Positions 25,154 to 32,206 of a stretch of 64,000 nucleotides of DNA are shown here, one piece after another. The notes beneath the pieces are model-generated. The model searched no databases. It saw nothing but the letters and a program-made list of their open reading frames with translations, and had not been told where the DNA came from. Positions within the stretch are counted from its first letter, which is position 1. Every line of letters begins with the position of its first letter. Made by a program: the position numbers and the translations under genes. The DNA comes from Thioclava electrotropha (GTDB lineage Bacteria; Pseudomonadota; Alphaproteobacteria; Rhodobacterales; Rhodobacteraceae), in contig NZ_CP053562.1 of NCBI RefSeq assembly GCF_002085925.2, forward strand, positions 4,172,001 to 4,236,000, read 5' to 3'.

Positions 25154-26503
25154 TTGACCAAGCCCTCCCTCTCCGATCTGACCCAGTCGCTGCTCGGGGC
25201 CGCGAAGCGCGCAGGTGCGCCTGCCGCCGATGCCATTGCGGTCGATGGGCGCTCGGTTGCGATCGATGTCCGCGAAGGCCGTCTTGAACAGGCCGAGCGG
25301 TCGGAGGGCGTCGAGATCGGGCTTCGTGTCCTTCTCGGCGGCAAACAGGCCTGTGTGTCCGCCTCCGATATTTCTTCCCGCACCTTCGAGGAAATGGCGC
25401 AGCGCGCGATCGCGATGGCCCGCGAGGCGCCCGAAGATCCCTTCATCGGGCTCGCCGATCCGGCGCAGCTGACCGACCGCCGCGATGCGCAAGGCATGGA
25501 ACTGGCCGATCCGAGCGCCGAACCCTCCGCCGAGGCGCTGCAAAGTGACGCGCTCGAGGCCGAGGCCGCGGCGCTTGGCGTCGAAGGCGTCACCCAGGTG
25601 CAATCCGCCTCCGCCGCCTATTCCTATCGGCGCGTCCATGTCGCGGCCTCCAACGGTTTCGCGGGCGGCTATGATCGCAGCTCGCGCGTCGTCTCGGCCG
25701 TCGCGATTTCCGGCGAGGGGCTGGGGATGGAGCGGGACTGGGCCGCCGAGAGCCGCATCTTCCAAGCCGATTTGCCCAGCGCGCAGGAAATCGGGCGTCT
25801 GGCGGGCGAACGCGCCGCGGCCCGCGCCAATCCGCGCCGCCCGAAAACCGGTGCCTATCCGGTGCTGATCGACGAACGCGTCTCGGGCAGCCTGATCGGG
25901 CATCTTCTGTCGGCGGTGAACGGGCAGGCAATCTGTCGCGGGGCCTCGTGGCTGCGCGACGCGTTGGACGAGCAAGTTTTGCCCGAAGGCCTCTCGCTGA
26001 TCGAGGAGCCGCATCGCAAGCGCGTCTCCGGCTCGCGCCCCTTCGACGCCGAGGGTCTGGCCACCGCGCGCCGCGCCATCGTCGAGAACGGTGTGCTGAA
26101 AAGCTGGACGCTCGACCTCGCCTGCGCGCGCAAGCTGGGGCTGCAATCGACCGCGAATGCCAGCCGCGGCACCTCTTCGCCGCCCTCGCCCGGCATCGGC
26201 AACGTGACCCTGACCCAAGGCGACAAGACGCGCGAGGAACTGATGGCCGAGATGGGCACCGGGCTTCTCGTGACCTCTTTCATCGGGGCCACGATCAACC
26301 CCAACACGGGCGATTATTCGCGCGGGGCCTCGGGTTATTGGGTCGAAAACGGCGAGCCGGTCTATCCGGTCAATGAATGCACCATCGCGGGCAACCTGCG
26401 CGATATGCTCCGCAGCATCCGGCCCGCGAATGACGCGCGGATGCATCTGAGCCATATCGTGCCCTCACTTCTCCTCGAAGGAATGACGCTTGCCGGAGAC
26501 TGA
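25154..26503 (+). CDS. pmbA: PmbA/TldE-type TldD-PmbA family protein
   Basis: The 449-residue protein belongs to the TldD/PmbA (U62) family, which matures peptides such as microcin B17 and degrades CcdA. The metalloprotease subunit TldD has HExxxH; no such motif is present here, so this is the TldE/PmbA partner. Family marks include GVEIGLRVLLGGKQACVSASD, STANASRGTSSPPSPGIGN and the C-terminal ASGYWVENGEPVYPVNE. The start is TTG at 25154, with GAGG 8 bases upstream and no in-frame ATG before conserved sequence. TldD itself is not in the window. The stop overlaps the next gene by 14 bases. Confidence 0.92.
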   Translation: MTKPSLSDLTQSLLGAAKRAGAPAADAIAVDGRSVAIDVREGRLEQAERSEGVEIGLRVLLGGKQACVSASDISSRTFEEMAQRAIAMAREAPEDPFIGLADPAQLTDRRDAQGMELADPSAEPSAEALQSDALEAEAAALGVEGVTQVQSASAAYSYRRVHVAASNGFAGGYDRSSRVVSAVAISGEGLGMERDWAAESRIFQADLPSAQEIGRLAGERAAARANPRRPKTGAYPVLIDERVSGSLIGHLLSAVNGQAICRGASWLRDALDEQVLPEGLSLIEEPHRKRVSGSRPFDAEGLATARRAIVENGVLKSWTLDLACARKLGLQSTANASRGTSSPPSPGIGNVTLTQGDKTREELMAEMGTGLLVTSFIGATINPNTGDYSRGASGYWVENGEPVYPVNECTIAGNLRDMLRSIRPANDARMHLSHIVPSLLLEGMTLAGD

Positions 26504-27275
26504 TCTTCCCCTTCTGATCGAGACCGCGAAAGAGGCCGGTGCGCTTGCCCTGAAATACTGGAAAAAGGCGCCCGAAGCCTGGGACAAAGGCGACGGGGCC
26601 GGTCCGGTCTCGGAGGCCGATCTGGCGGTGAACGCGCTGCTGGAAGAGCGTCTGCGCGGCGCCCGGCCCGATTACGGCTGGCTGTCGGAGGAAAGCACCG
26701 ACGATCCGGCGCGTCTTGAGGCGCGCTCGACCTTCATCGTCGATCCGATCGACGGCACGCGCGCCTTCCTCGCTCATGACGGTGGTTTCGCCCATGCGCT
26801 GGCCGTGGTGCGCGATGGCGCGGTCGTTGCGGGCGTGGTGCATCTGCCGGTTCACGATCTCACCTATTCCGCGACGATCGACGGTCCGGCCTGCCTGAAC
26901 GGGGAGCAGCTCCGGCCCGGAACGCAAGAAGCGCTCACGGGCGCGACGGTCCTGACATCGAAACTCTCCGACAATCCGAGCTTCTGGCGGCACGCCCAGC
27001 CGGATTACCACCGCCATTTCCGCTCCTCGCTGGCATGGCGGCTCTGTCTGGTGGCGGAAGGCCGGTTCGATGCGACGATTTCGCTGCGTCCGGCATGGGA
27101 ATGGGACATCGCCGCGGCGAGCCTGATCGCGCAACGCGCGGGGCTTCTGGCAACGGATCGCAACGGGCGCGCACTGCGATTCAACCGCTCCCCGCCGCAA
27201 TCAAGCGGACTGGTCGTCGCCAACCCGACCCTGCATGAGAAATTCATCGAAAATCTGGCGTTTTGGCCGGATTAG
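26490..27275 (+). CDS. cysQ: Inositol-monophosphatase family phosphatase, CysQ-like
   Basis: A 261-residue lithium-sensitive-type phosphatase: metal-binding Glu in LSEES (67-70), DPIDGT at 85-90 and the second site WEWDIAAASL. Family members of this branch (CysQ) remove the 3'-phosphate of PAP, an inhibitory by-product of sulfate assimilation; inositol monophosphatase activity cannot be excluded. The start is TTG at 26490 with AAGGA 7 bases upstream, overlapping pmbA by 14 bases, so the pair is translationally coupled. It converges on nrsF with a gap of only 3 bases. Confidence 0.88.
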   Translation: MPETDLPLLIETAKEAGALALKYWKKAPEAWDKGDGAGPVSEADLAVNALLEERLRGARPDYGWLSEESTDDPARLEARSTFIVDPIDGTRAFLAHDGGFAHALAVVRDGAVVAGVVHLPVHDLTYSATIDGPACLNGEQLRPGTQEALTGATVLTSKLSDNPSFWRHAQPDYHRHFRSSLAWRLCLVAEGRFDATISLRPAWEWDIAAASLIAQRAGLLATDRNGRALRFNRSPPQSSGLVVANPTLHEKFIENLAFWPD

Positions 27276-27278
27276 GGT

Positions 27279-27908
27279 CTACCAACGCAGCACCCGCGTC
27301 CCGAGCAAAGCCCCCACAAGCATCACGATGACGATCCCCGCCCCGTACCACGTTACGTAGAACAGCGGGCTGTCCTCGGTGCAGTGCAAGGCGTAAATCG
27401 CGGTGCCCATGCCCCCGGCGGCAAGCCCCGCCAGCGCCCCGGCCTGAGCCGGCCGCGTCACCGCCCCTTTGCGCAGGCTGACAAGGAGCGCGCCGAGCGC
27501 CGGGAGGGACAGCATCGGCACGGAGATCAGGCAGGGCAGGATCGTCTCGCCCTCGAAATCCGCCATGCGCTGGCCCTCGGGCGTGGTCAGGAAGGCATAA
27601 GCCAAAAGCGCTGCCCCGATCACCGGGAAAATCCAGAGCCACCCGGTCGAGACTTTCGCCGTCGGCCGTCCCAGGCGCACCGCCATCGGCGTCACAAGCA
27701 CGGCCAAGACCAGTGGCAGGTAGAATTTCGGGGCGATTTCCGGCGTCATAAGGGTCTGTTCCAGCGGAAAACGCAGCCCATAGACCGAAATCACGAACAG
27801 TGCCGACAGCAGAAGAGCCGGCACAAGCCAGCGGCCAAGCACCTGCTTCGGGCGCGGATCGGGCAACGTGTCTTGTTGCAATACGGATATCAGGTCTTCG
27901 GTTTTCAT
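27279..27908 (-). CDS. nrsF: NrsF-type membrane anti-sigma factor (DUF1109)
   Basis: A 209-residue DUF1109 protein with six hydrophobic segments (from WLVPALLLSALFVISVYGL to YGAGIVIVMLVGALLG). Two periplasm-side cysteines, Cys126 (TILPCLISV) and Cys176 (YALHCTEDS), are 50 residues apart, the same spacing as the metal-sensing pair Cys131/Cys181 of Caulobacter NrsF. NrsF holds SigF inactive at the membrane until heavy metals (chromate, cadmium, copper-type stress) act on it. The start overlaps the sigF stop by 4 bases, the usual sigma/anti-sigma coupling. Confidence 0.93.
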   Translation of the reverse strand: MKTEDLISVLQQDTLPDPRPKQVLGRWLVPALLLSALFVISVYGLRFPLEQTLMTPEIAPKFYLPLVLAVLVTPMAVRLGRPTAKVSTGWLWIFPVIGAALLAYAFLTTPEGQRMADFEGETILPCLISVPMLSLPALGALLVSLRKGAVTRPAQAGALAGLAAGGMGTAIYALHCTEDSPLFYVTWYGAGIVIVMLVGALLGTRVLRW

Positions 27909-28456
27909 ATCTCGATCAGCCTCTCGCGAAGCGCGGCCAGTTTTTTCAACGAACGATGCAGCATCACGCGCACCGCTCCCTCACTCATATCTAACGCATC
28001 GCCAGTTTCCGCGATGCTTTTCCCTTCGAGCCCGATAGCGCGCACCAGCTGCGCGGCGCGGGGCTCGAGATGGGTCAAAAACGTCTCTATATCGGCCTTT
28101 TCCGTGGGATCGGCCTCTGGAGCGGCGGGCAACATCTCGGCGAAATCCTCCACCGGCAGATGGATACGTCGCCCCCGCTTCCGAAACGCATCGACCACTT
28201 TGTGCCGAGCGATCGCGTAGCACCACGGCGCCGCCGGTTCATCCTCGCGCCACGTGTGACGCTTCAGATGGATGGCGAGCAACACCTCCTGCACGACATC
28301 CTCGCAATCGGCTTCGGACAGCCCGGCACCGCGCGCCCGCACGACAGACCGCAACACCGGGGTCACGGCCTGCAGGAACAGACCGTAGGCGCGCTTGTCG
28401 CCCGCATTCGCAGCCCGCAGGAGCTGCGACCAATCTGCTCGCCGATCATGCATCAT
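27905..28456 (-). CDS. sigF: SigF-type ECF sigma factor
   Basis: A group ECF sigma factor with region 2 (VVQEVLLAIHLKRHTWRED, WCYAIARHKVVDAFRKRGRR) and region 4 (GKSIAETGDALDMSEGAVRVMLHRSLKKL). It pairs with NrsF and should drive the divergent bufferin operon and its own gene. The frame is open to ATG at 28480, but I choose 28456 (183 residues, MMHDRRADWSQ). AAGGG lies 6 bases before it, and a SigF-type promoter (28464-28491) covers the more upstream start, so transcription would begin close to 28456. Starts at 28462 or 28453 are possible. Confidence 0.9.
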   Translation of the reverse strand: MMHDRRADWSQLLRAANAGDKRAYGLFLQAVTPVLRSVVRARGAGLSEADCEDVVQEVLLAIHLKRHTWREDEPAAPWCYAIARHKVVDAFRKRGRRIHLPVEDFAEMLPAAPEADPTEKADIETFLTHLEPRAAQLVRAIGLEGKSIAETGDALDMSEGAVRVMLHRSLKKLAALRERLIEI

Positions 28457-28463
28457 CGCCATC

Positions 28464-28491
28464 CCTTCGTTCGCGATCATGCCTTCGTTAC
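28464..28491 (-). promoter_or_regulatory. SigF-type promoter of sigF-nrsF (autoregulation)
   Basis: On the minus strand GTAACG (28486-28491), 16 bases, then CGAAGG (28464-28469). The same word pair with the same spacing precedes the divergent operon. It overlaps the most upstream possible sigF start, implying a leaderless or nearly leaderless message. Confidence 0.65.
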
Positions 28492-28516
28492 AGCCCGATA
28501 GAAAAACTTTTTTCGT

Positions 28517-28550
28517 TCACGCTGGCGTGAGGTGCGTAACGCCAGCGTGA
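28517..28550. promoter_or_regulatory. Perfect 12-bp inverted repeat over the bufferin-operon -35 element
   Basis: TCACGCTGGCGT (28517-28528) and ACGCCAGCGTGA (28539-28550) are exact complements with a 10-base spacer. The right arm covers most of the -35 word GTAACG (28536-28541). It could be an operator for a second regulator or a cruciform/hairpin. Neither side has a T-run, so a terminator is unlikely. Confidence 0.6.
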
Positions 28551-28563
28551 CCTCTCGCGAAAG
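28536..28563 (+). promoter_or_regulatory. SigF-type promoter of the bufferin operon
   Basis: GTAACG (28536-28541), 16 bases, CGAAAG (28558-28563), ending 43 bases before the bufA start. This agrees with the GTAAC / CGAA pattern known for Caulobacter SigF promoters and repeats the word pair found in front of sigF. Confidence 0.7.
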
Positions 28564-28606
28564 GTGATCAGGACCGCAACGGTCCCAACCAATCAGGGAG
28601 ACTACC

Positions 28607-28879
28607 ATGAAGACCGAAACCACCCTTGGCTTTGCAACTGCTCTGACCTGCGCGATGGGGCTGGCCAGCGCCGCCCATGCCGAAGATCAGGCGATGGAGA
28701 AATGCTACGGCGTCGCGATGGCCGGGCAGAACGATTGCGCCGCCGGGCCCGGCACCACCTGCGCCGGCACCGCGACGATGGATTATCAGGGCAACGCCTG
28801 GAAACTCGTCCCGGCAGGCACCTGCACCGAGATCGAGACGCCGCACGGCATGGGCTCGCTCGAACCCAAGGAGATGTGA
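28607..28879 (+). CDS. bufA: DUF2282 cysteine-rich secreted peptide, bufferin (BufA1-type) precursor
   Basis: The 90-residue precursor has a signal peptide ([25 protein letters not shown], cleavage before EDQ) and a core with four cysteines: Cys33 in [14 protein letters not shown], Cys44, Cys52 in TTCAG and Cys73 in PAGTC. This is the DUF2282 pattern. In Caulobacter and related bacteria these peptides (bufferins, gold/copper-induced gig operon) are modified by the DUF692 enzyme encoded next to them, exported, and bind copper in the periplasm. Here the enzyme, partner and DoxX genes follow directly. GGGAGA lies about 7 bases before ATG. A strong hairpin after the stop should make this the most abundant product of the operon. 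Confidence 0.92.
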   Translation: MKTETTLGFATALTCAMGLASAAHAEDQAMEKCYGVAMAGQNDCAAGPGTTCAGTATMDYQGNAWKLVPAGTCTEIETPHGMGSLEPKEM

Positions 28880-28883
28880 TCCC

Positions 28884-28916
28884 AAGCGGGGCGTGCGAGA
28901 GGCGCGCGCCCCGTTT
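28884..28916 (+). terminator. Attenuator-like hairpin between precursor and enzyme genes
   Basis: A nearly perfect 14-bp stem (AAGCGGGGCGTGCG with CGCGCCCCGTTT, G-T pairs tolerated) with a 5-base loop and a short TTT lies in the 57-base gap after bufA. It can act as a partial terminator or protect the 3' end of the precursor message. Confidence 0.6.
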
Positions 28917-28936
28917 CCTCACCGATGGAGGCTGCC

Positions 28937-29779
28937 ATGACACTGCCACGCAAAGCGGGCCTCGGCTTCAAGCCAGAGCATTTTCCCGCCATAACAGAGA
29001 CGAAACCGGATCTCGGTTTCTTCGAAGTCCACGCGGAAAACTACATGGGCGCGGGCGGGATGCCGCATGCGATGCTGGAACGGTTGCGCGCGGATTTTGC
29101 GCTTTCGGTGCATGGCGTGGGCCTCTCGATCGGCGGGCCCGATCCGCTGGATCGCGACCACCTCGCGCGGCTCAAGCTGCTGTGCGACCGATACGACCCC
29201 GAGAGCTTCTCGGAGCACCTCGCCTGGGCGAGCCATGGCGGCGTCTGGATGCACGATCTGCTGCCCCTGCCCTACACGGCGGAAACACTGTCGCTGATCT
29301 GTGATCACGTCGATGAGGTGCAGGAGCATCTCGGCCGCCGGATGCTGCTGGAGAATCCGGCGACCTATGTGCTCTTCGACGATTCCGACATCCCCGAGAC
29401 AGAGTTTCTGACCGAGATCAGCGCGCGGACCGGCTGCGGATTGCTGCTCGATGTGAACAATGTCTTCGTGTCCTGTGTGAACCACCGACAGGATCCGCGC
29501 GCTTACCTGGACGCGTTCCCGCTGAACCGGGTCGGCGAGATCCATCTGGCGGGCCATGAAAAGGAAGAGCTGCCCTCCGGGCCCCTACTGATCGATAGTC
29601 ACGGGCGCGAAGTCGCGGAGCCGGTTTGGGCGCTTTACGCTGAAACAGTCTCTAAAACCGGGCAGCTACCGAGCCTTATCGAATGGGACAATGACGTGCC
29701 GGACTTCGCCACTTTGATGGCCGAGGCCAAGCGTGCGTCGATGATCCTGTCGGGTGACCACCATGCCCTCGCATCGTGA
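28937..29779 (+). CDS. bufB: DUF692 multinuclear iron oxidase (MNIO), bufferin-modifying enzyme BufB
   Basis: A 280-residue TIM-barrel enzyme of the DUF692/MNIO family, relatives of MbnB and TglH that use two or three iron ions and oxygen to rebuild cysteine residues in ribosomal peptides. Conserved ligand-bearing segments are ENYMG (34-38), HGVGLSIGG (59-67), SEHLAW (92-97), LENPATY (138-144), [10 protein letters not shown] (170-179), EIHLAGH (201-207), IDSHG (219-223) and IEWDND (248-253). In bufferin systems it modifies Cys of the DUF2282 peptide to thiooxazole-type groups. ATG at 28937 was preferred to one 12 bases upstream because GGAGG lies just before it. It overlaps bufC. Confidence 0.93.
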   Translation: MTLPRKAGLGFKPEHFPAITETKPDLGFFEVHAENYMGAGGMPHAMLERLRADFALSVHGVGLSIGGPDPLDRDHLARLKLLCDRYDPESFSEHLAWASHGGVWMHDLLPLPYTAETLSLICDHVDEVQEHLGRRMLLENPATYVLFDDSDIPETEFLTEISARTGCGLLLDVNNVFVSCVNHRQDPRAYLDAFPLNRVGEIHLAGHEKEELPSGPLLIDSHGREVAEPVWALYAETVSKTGQLPSLIEWDNDVPDFATLMAEAKRASMILSGDHHALAS

Positions 29780-30536
29780 CTTCGCCCGCGGGTTCCGCGA
29801 GGGCCTGTCCGGCGGGCCCGCGCCGCAAAACGCGACCGCCCAAGATCCGGCCGAAATCGAGCGCCGCTTCGACGTTTATCGCAACAACGTGGCCCACGGG
29901 CTGACACAGGCCCTCGCGCGGCATTTCCCGGCGATCGAACGGCTTCTTGGCGCGGATTGCTTCAGGGGGCTCGCCCGGGCCTATATCGCCGAGCACCCGC
30001 CGCGCACGCCCGTCCTGACCGAATGGGGCGGCGCGTTTCCGGCCTATCTCGCCGATGAACCTTCGCTGCAATCGCTGAGCTATCTGCCCGACGTCGCCCG
30101 CATCGAATGGGCGCGCAGCCGGGCTTATCACGCCGCAGATTCAGAGCCTATTGCGCCGGAACGCCTGCAAGAGACAGCCACACGCGCGGGCACTGACCTG
30201 TGCCTCGATCTGCATCCGTCGGTGCAGGTTCTTCAGCTGCTGACGCCCGCCGGTTCGATCTGGACCTCGCAACAACCGGGCGGTCCCGCTCCACCGCGGG
30301 CGAAGGAATGGAGACCGGAGACGCTGCTGATTGCGCGGCGCGGGATTTCTCATGTGATCACCTCCGTCGTGCGTAGCTCGACCGGCCGCTTCGTCTCAGC
30401 CCTCTCCGCAGGCGAAACCGTCGCCCGCGCACAAGACCGCGCCGGAGCGGATTTTGATCTCAACGCAGCGCTTCTGCTGCTGGTGGAAAATGCGCTGATC
30501 GTCGGCGCGGGCATCGAAACAGGAGACGAGTCATGA
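29763..30536 (+). CDS. bufC: DUF2063 partner protein of the MNIO enzyme, BufC
   Basis: A 257-residue DUF2063 protein ([45 protein letters not shown]; later [14 protein letters not shown]). In MNIO clusters this protein is the recognition partner that presents the precursor peptide to the iron enzyme. ATG at 29763 overlaps the bufB stop by 17 bases; a GTG 9 bases earlier is an alternative start. The C-terminal half ([16 protein letters not shown] ... [14 protein letters not shown]) resembles a compact winged-helix-like region. Its stop overlaps the DoxX gene by 4 bases. Confidence 0.9.
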   Translation: MPSHRDFARGFREGLSGGPAPQNATAQDPAEIERRFDVYRNNVAHGLTQALARHFPAIERLLGADCFRGLARAYIAEHPPRTPVLTEWGGAFPAYLADEPSLQSLSYLPDVARIEWARSRAYHAADSEPIAPERLQETATRAGTDLCLDLHPSVQVLQLLTPAGSIWTSQQPGGPAPPRAKEWRPETLLIARRGISHVITSVVRSSTGRFVSALSAGETVARAQDRAGADFDLNAALLLLVENALIVGAGIETGDES

Positions 30537-31000
30537 CCGATACGATCGAGGTGAAAACGCCAAAACAGGGTCTATTCCGGCTGTATCATAGGTTTTCCGA
30601 TGTAGCCCAGCGCTTCCCGGAGGAGATTGTTCTGATCGGAGCGCGGCTCTTTCCGGCGATGGTGTTCTGGATGTCCGGCCGGACCAAGGTGGAGGGGTTC
30701 ATGATCAAGGATTCCACCTTCACCCTCTTTCAATACGAATACGACCTGCCCGTCATTCCGCATGAATGGGCGGCGGTGCTTGCGACCTTCGCGGAGCATT
30801 TCTTCCCATTGCTGCTGATCTTCGGCCTTTGCAGCCGCCTCGCGGCACTGGCGCTTCTGGCGATGACGCTGGTGATCCAGATCTTCGTCTATCCCGGCGC
30901 GTGGGTCACGCATGGGCTTTGGGCCATCGCGCTTCTGACGGTTCTGATGAAGGGCCCCGGGCGGCTTTCTCTCGATAAGCTCATCGGATTGGAACGCTGA
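30533..31000 (+). CDS. DoxX family membrane protein of the bufferin operon
   Basis: The 155-residue protein has four hydrophobic segments ([70 protein letters not shown]), the DoxX layout. DoxX proteins are the usual last gene of DUF2282-DUF692-DUF2063 clusters (gigD in Caulobacter). The role is not settled; electron transfer from the quinone pool or membrane delivery of the modified peptide has been proposed. It overlaps bufC by 4 bases (ATGA) and closes the operon. Confidence 0.9.
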   Translation: MTDTIEVKTPKQGLFRLYHRFSDVAQRFPEEIVLIGARLFPAMVFWMSGRTKVEGFMIKDSTFTLFQYEYDLPVIPHEWAAVLATFAEHFFPLLLIFGLCSRLAALALLAMTLVIQIFVYPGAWVTHGLWAIALLTVLMKGPGRLSLDKLIGLER

Positions 31001-31050
31001 GCCTTGCTCTCCCCGCCTGCACGATTATGTGTGAGCGCAAAGGAGAGCCG

Positions 31051-31614
31051 ATGCGCGAAAGCGATGATATCGAAGCCGCAATGGGCCGCGCCGAGAGCGA
31101 GGGCCACGGCCACCAGCCTGACCCGGCGAATACGCGGCTTTTGCGCGATGCGCTCGCGCAATTCGCGACCGGCGTGACCGTGGTGACCGCCTGTGCGCAT
31201 GAAGACGCGGCAGAGCCTGTCGGGATGACGGTGAACAGCTTCGCCTCGGTCTCGCTCGATCCGGCGCTGATCCTGTGGTCGGCGGCGCGTTCTTCGTTCC
31301 GACATGCGCATTTCACGGCGACACCCACTTTTGCCGTGCATGTGCTGCGCTACGATCAGGAGGCGCTGGCCAAGCGGTTCACCAAGCGCGGCGAAGGATT
31401 CGACGGTCTGTCCTACCGGCTGAACGCGTCGGGCGTCCCGCTGATCGACGACACGCTCGCCCGGTTCGAATGCGTGACCGAGGCGCGCCACGATGGCGGC
31501 GATCACACGATCATCATCGGTCGCGTCACCCGCTTCGTGAAAGGCGCCGGGACCGACCCCCTGCTCTTCGCGGGTGGCCAGTTCGGGCGCTTCCTTCCCG
31601 ATCAGCGCAGCTGA
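31051..31614 (+). CDS. Flavin reductase-like domain protein
   Basis: A 187-residue flavin reductase (split-barrel FMN-binding) protein: FATGVTVVTAC, GMTVNSFASVSLDPALILW and the C-terminal DPLLFAGGQFGRF. These proteins supply reduced FMN to monooxygenases or reduce flavins with NAD(P)H. ATG at 31051 follows AGGAGAG by 6 bases; an in-frame GTG-like start 8 codons earlier is not favoured. It is 50 bases after the DoxX gene on the same strand, so read-through from the SigF promoter is possible, but the gene has no known part in bufferin clusters. Confidence 0.87.
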   Translation: MRESDDIEAAMGRAESEGHGHQPDPANTRLLRDALAQFATGVTVVTACAHEDAAEPVGMTVNSFASVSLDPALILWSAARSSFRHAHFTATPTFAVHVLRYDQEALAKRFTKRGEGFDGLSYRLNASGVPLIDDTLARFECVTEARHDGGDHTIIIGRVTRFVKGAGTDPLLFAGGQFGRFLPDQRS

Positions 31615-31630
31615 TTAAAGCTTCAACCGA

Positions 31631-32194
31631 TCAGCGTAGCTGAGCGATCTGCCGCGCGAGCATCGTCACCGCCGCACTATTCGCCTTGGCGATGGCCTGC
31701 GGTTCCTGAGAGGCGATCGGCACCGTGAAGTCGAACCGCCGCACCGTGTCTCCGCTACGCTCATAGCCATTCGCCGAGACGAAATAGACGCCCGCAACAT
31801 GCAGCAGCCCGTCGGCGCCCGGCAGCATCTGCTCGATCCGCACCTCGATCTTGCGCGTGGGCGGATCGGCGAGCGGCCACGGCTCGGAGATCACGGTGGC
31901 ACCCGAGAGGGACGAGATTTGCCGCGCGAGCGCCAGCGTCACCGACCGCGCCGGATCATCCGCCCAGAGATTGTCGGGGTTCGACCGCAGCGCCCCGTCC
32001 GCAGTCTGGAACGCGATCTCCTGCCCGCCCGCATAGTCAGGCAGCGACACTTCCCGCAGCTCGGCCCGGCCCAGCCGGTTCGGCAGCGCCTTCTCGGCGG
32101 TGGGTGGGTCGATTGGATAGCGCGCGATCTTCTCGGGATCGGAACACGCCGCGAGGCCCAGGAGGCACAGCGGGATCAGGCTTAGAGCTTTCAT
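31631..32194 (-). CDS. pqiC: PqiC-type ABC_trans_aux outer-membrane lipoprotein
   Basis: The 187-residue lipoprotein has the signal MKALSLIPLCLLGLAAC, with Cys17 as the lipid-attachment residue, followed by a beta-rich domain of the ABC_trans_aux/PqiC type (ARYPIDPPTAEKALPNRLGRAELREVSLPDY). PqiC sits in the outer membrane and is thought to dock the MCE tube PqiB there. ATG at 32194 was chosen over 32200 because GGAG is then at a workable 6-base distance. It is 13 bases after pqiB and converges on the flavin reductase gene. Confidence 0.85.
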   Translation of the reverse strand: MKALSLIPLCLLGLAACSDPEKIARYPIDPPTAEKALPNRLGRAELREVSLPDYAGGQEIAFQTADGALRSNPDNLWADDPARSVTLALARQISSLSGATVISEPWPLADPPTRKIEVRIEQMLPGADGLLHVAGVYFVSANGYERSGDTVRRFDFTVPIASQEPQAIAKANSAAVTMLARQIAQLR

Positions 32195-32206
32195 CGTCAT
32201 CTCCTG

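Noticed and set aside
23834..26455. An 873-codon open frame on the minus strand opposite the DUF2125 gene and pmbA
   Set aside because: The composition (Arg/His/Gly-rich) is typical of a shadow frame; both plus-strand genes have signal peptide or family motifs.
28517..28550. Reading the long palindrome as a terminator of sigF or of upstream transcription
   Set aside because: No T-run on either side, and it overlaps the -35 element of an outward-facing promoter.
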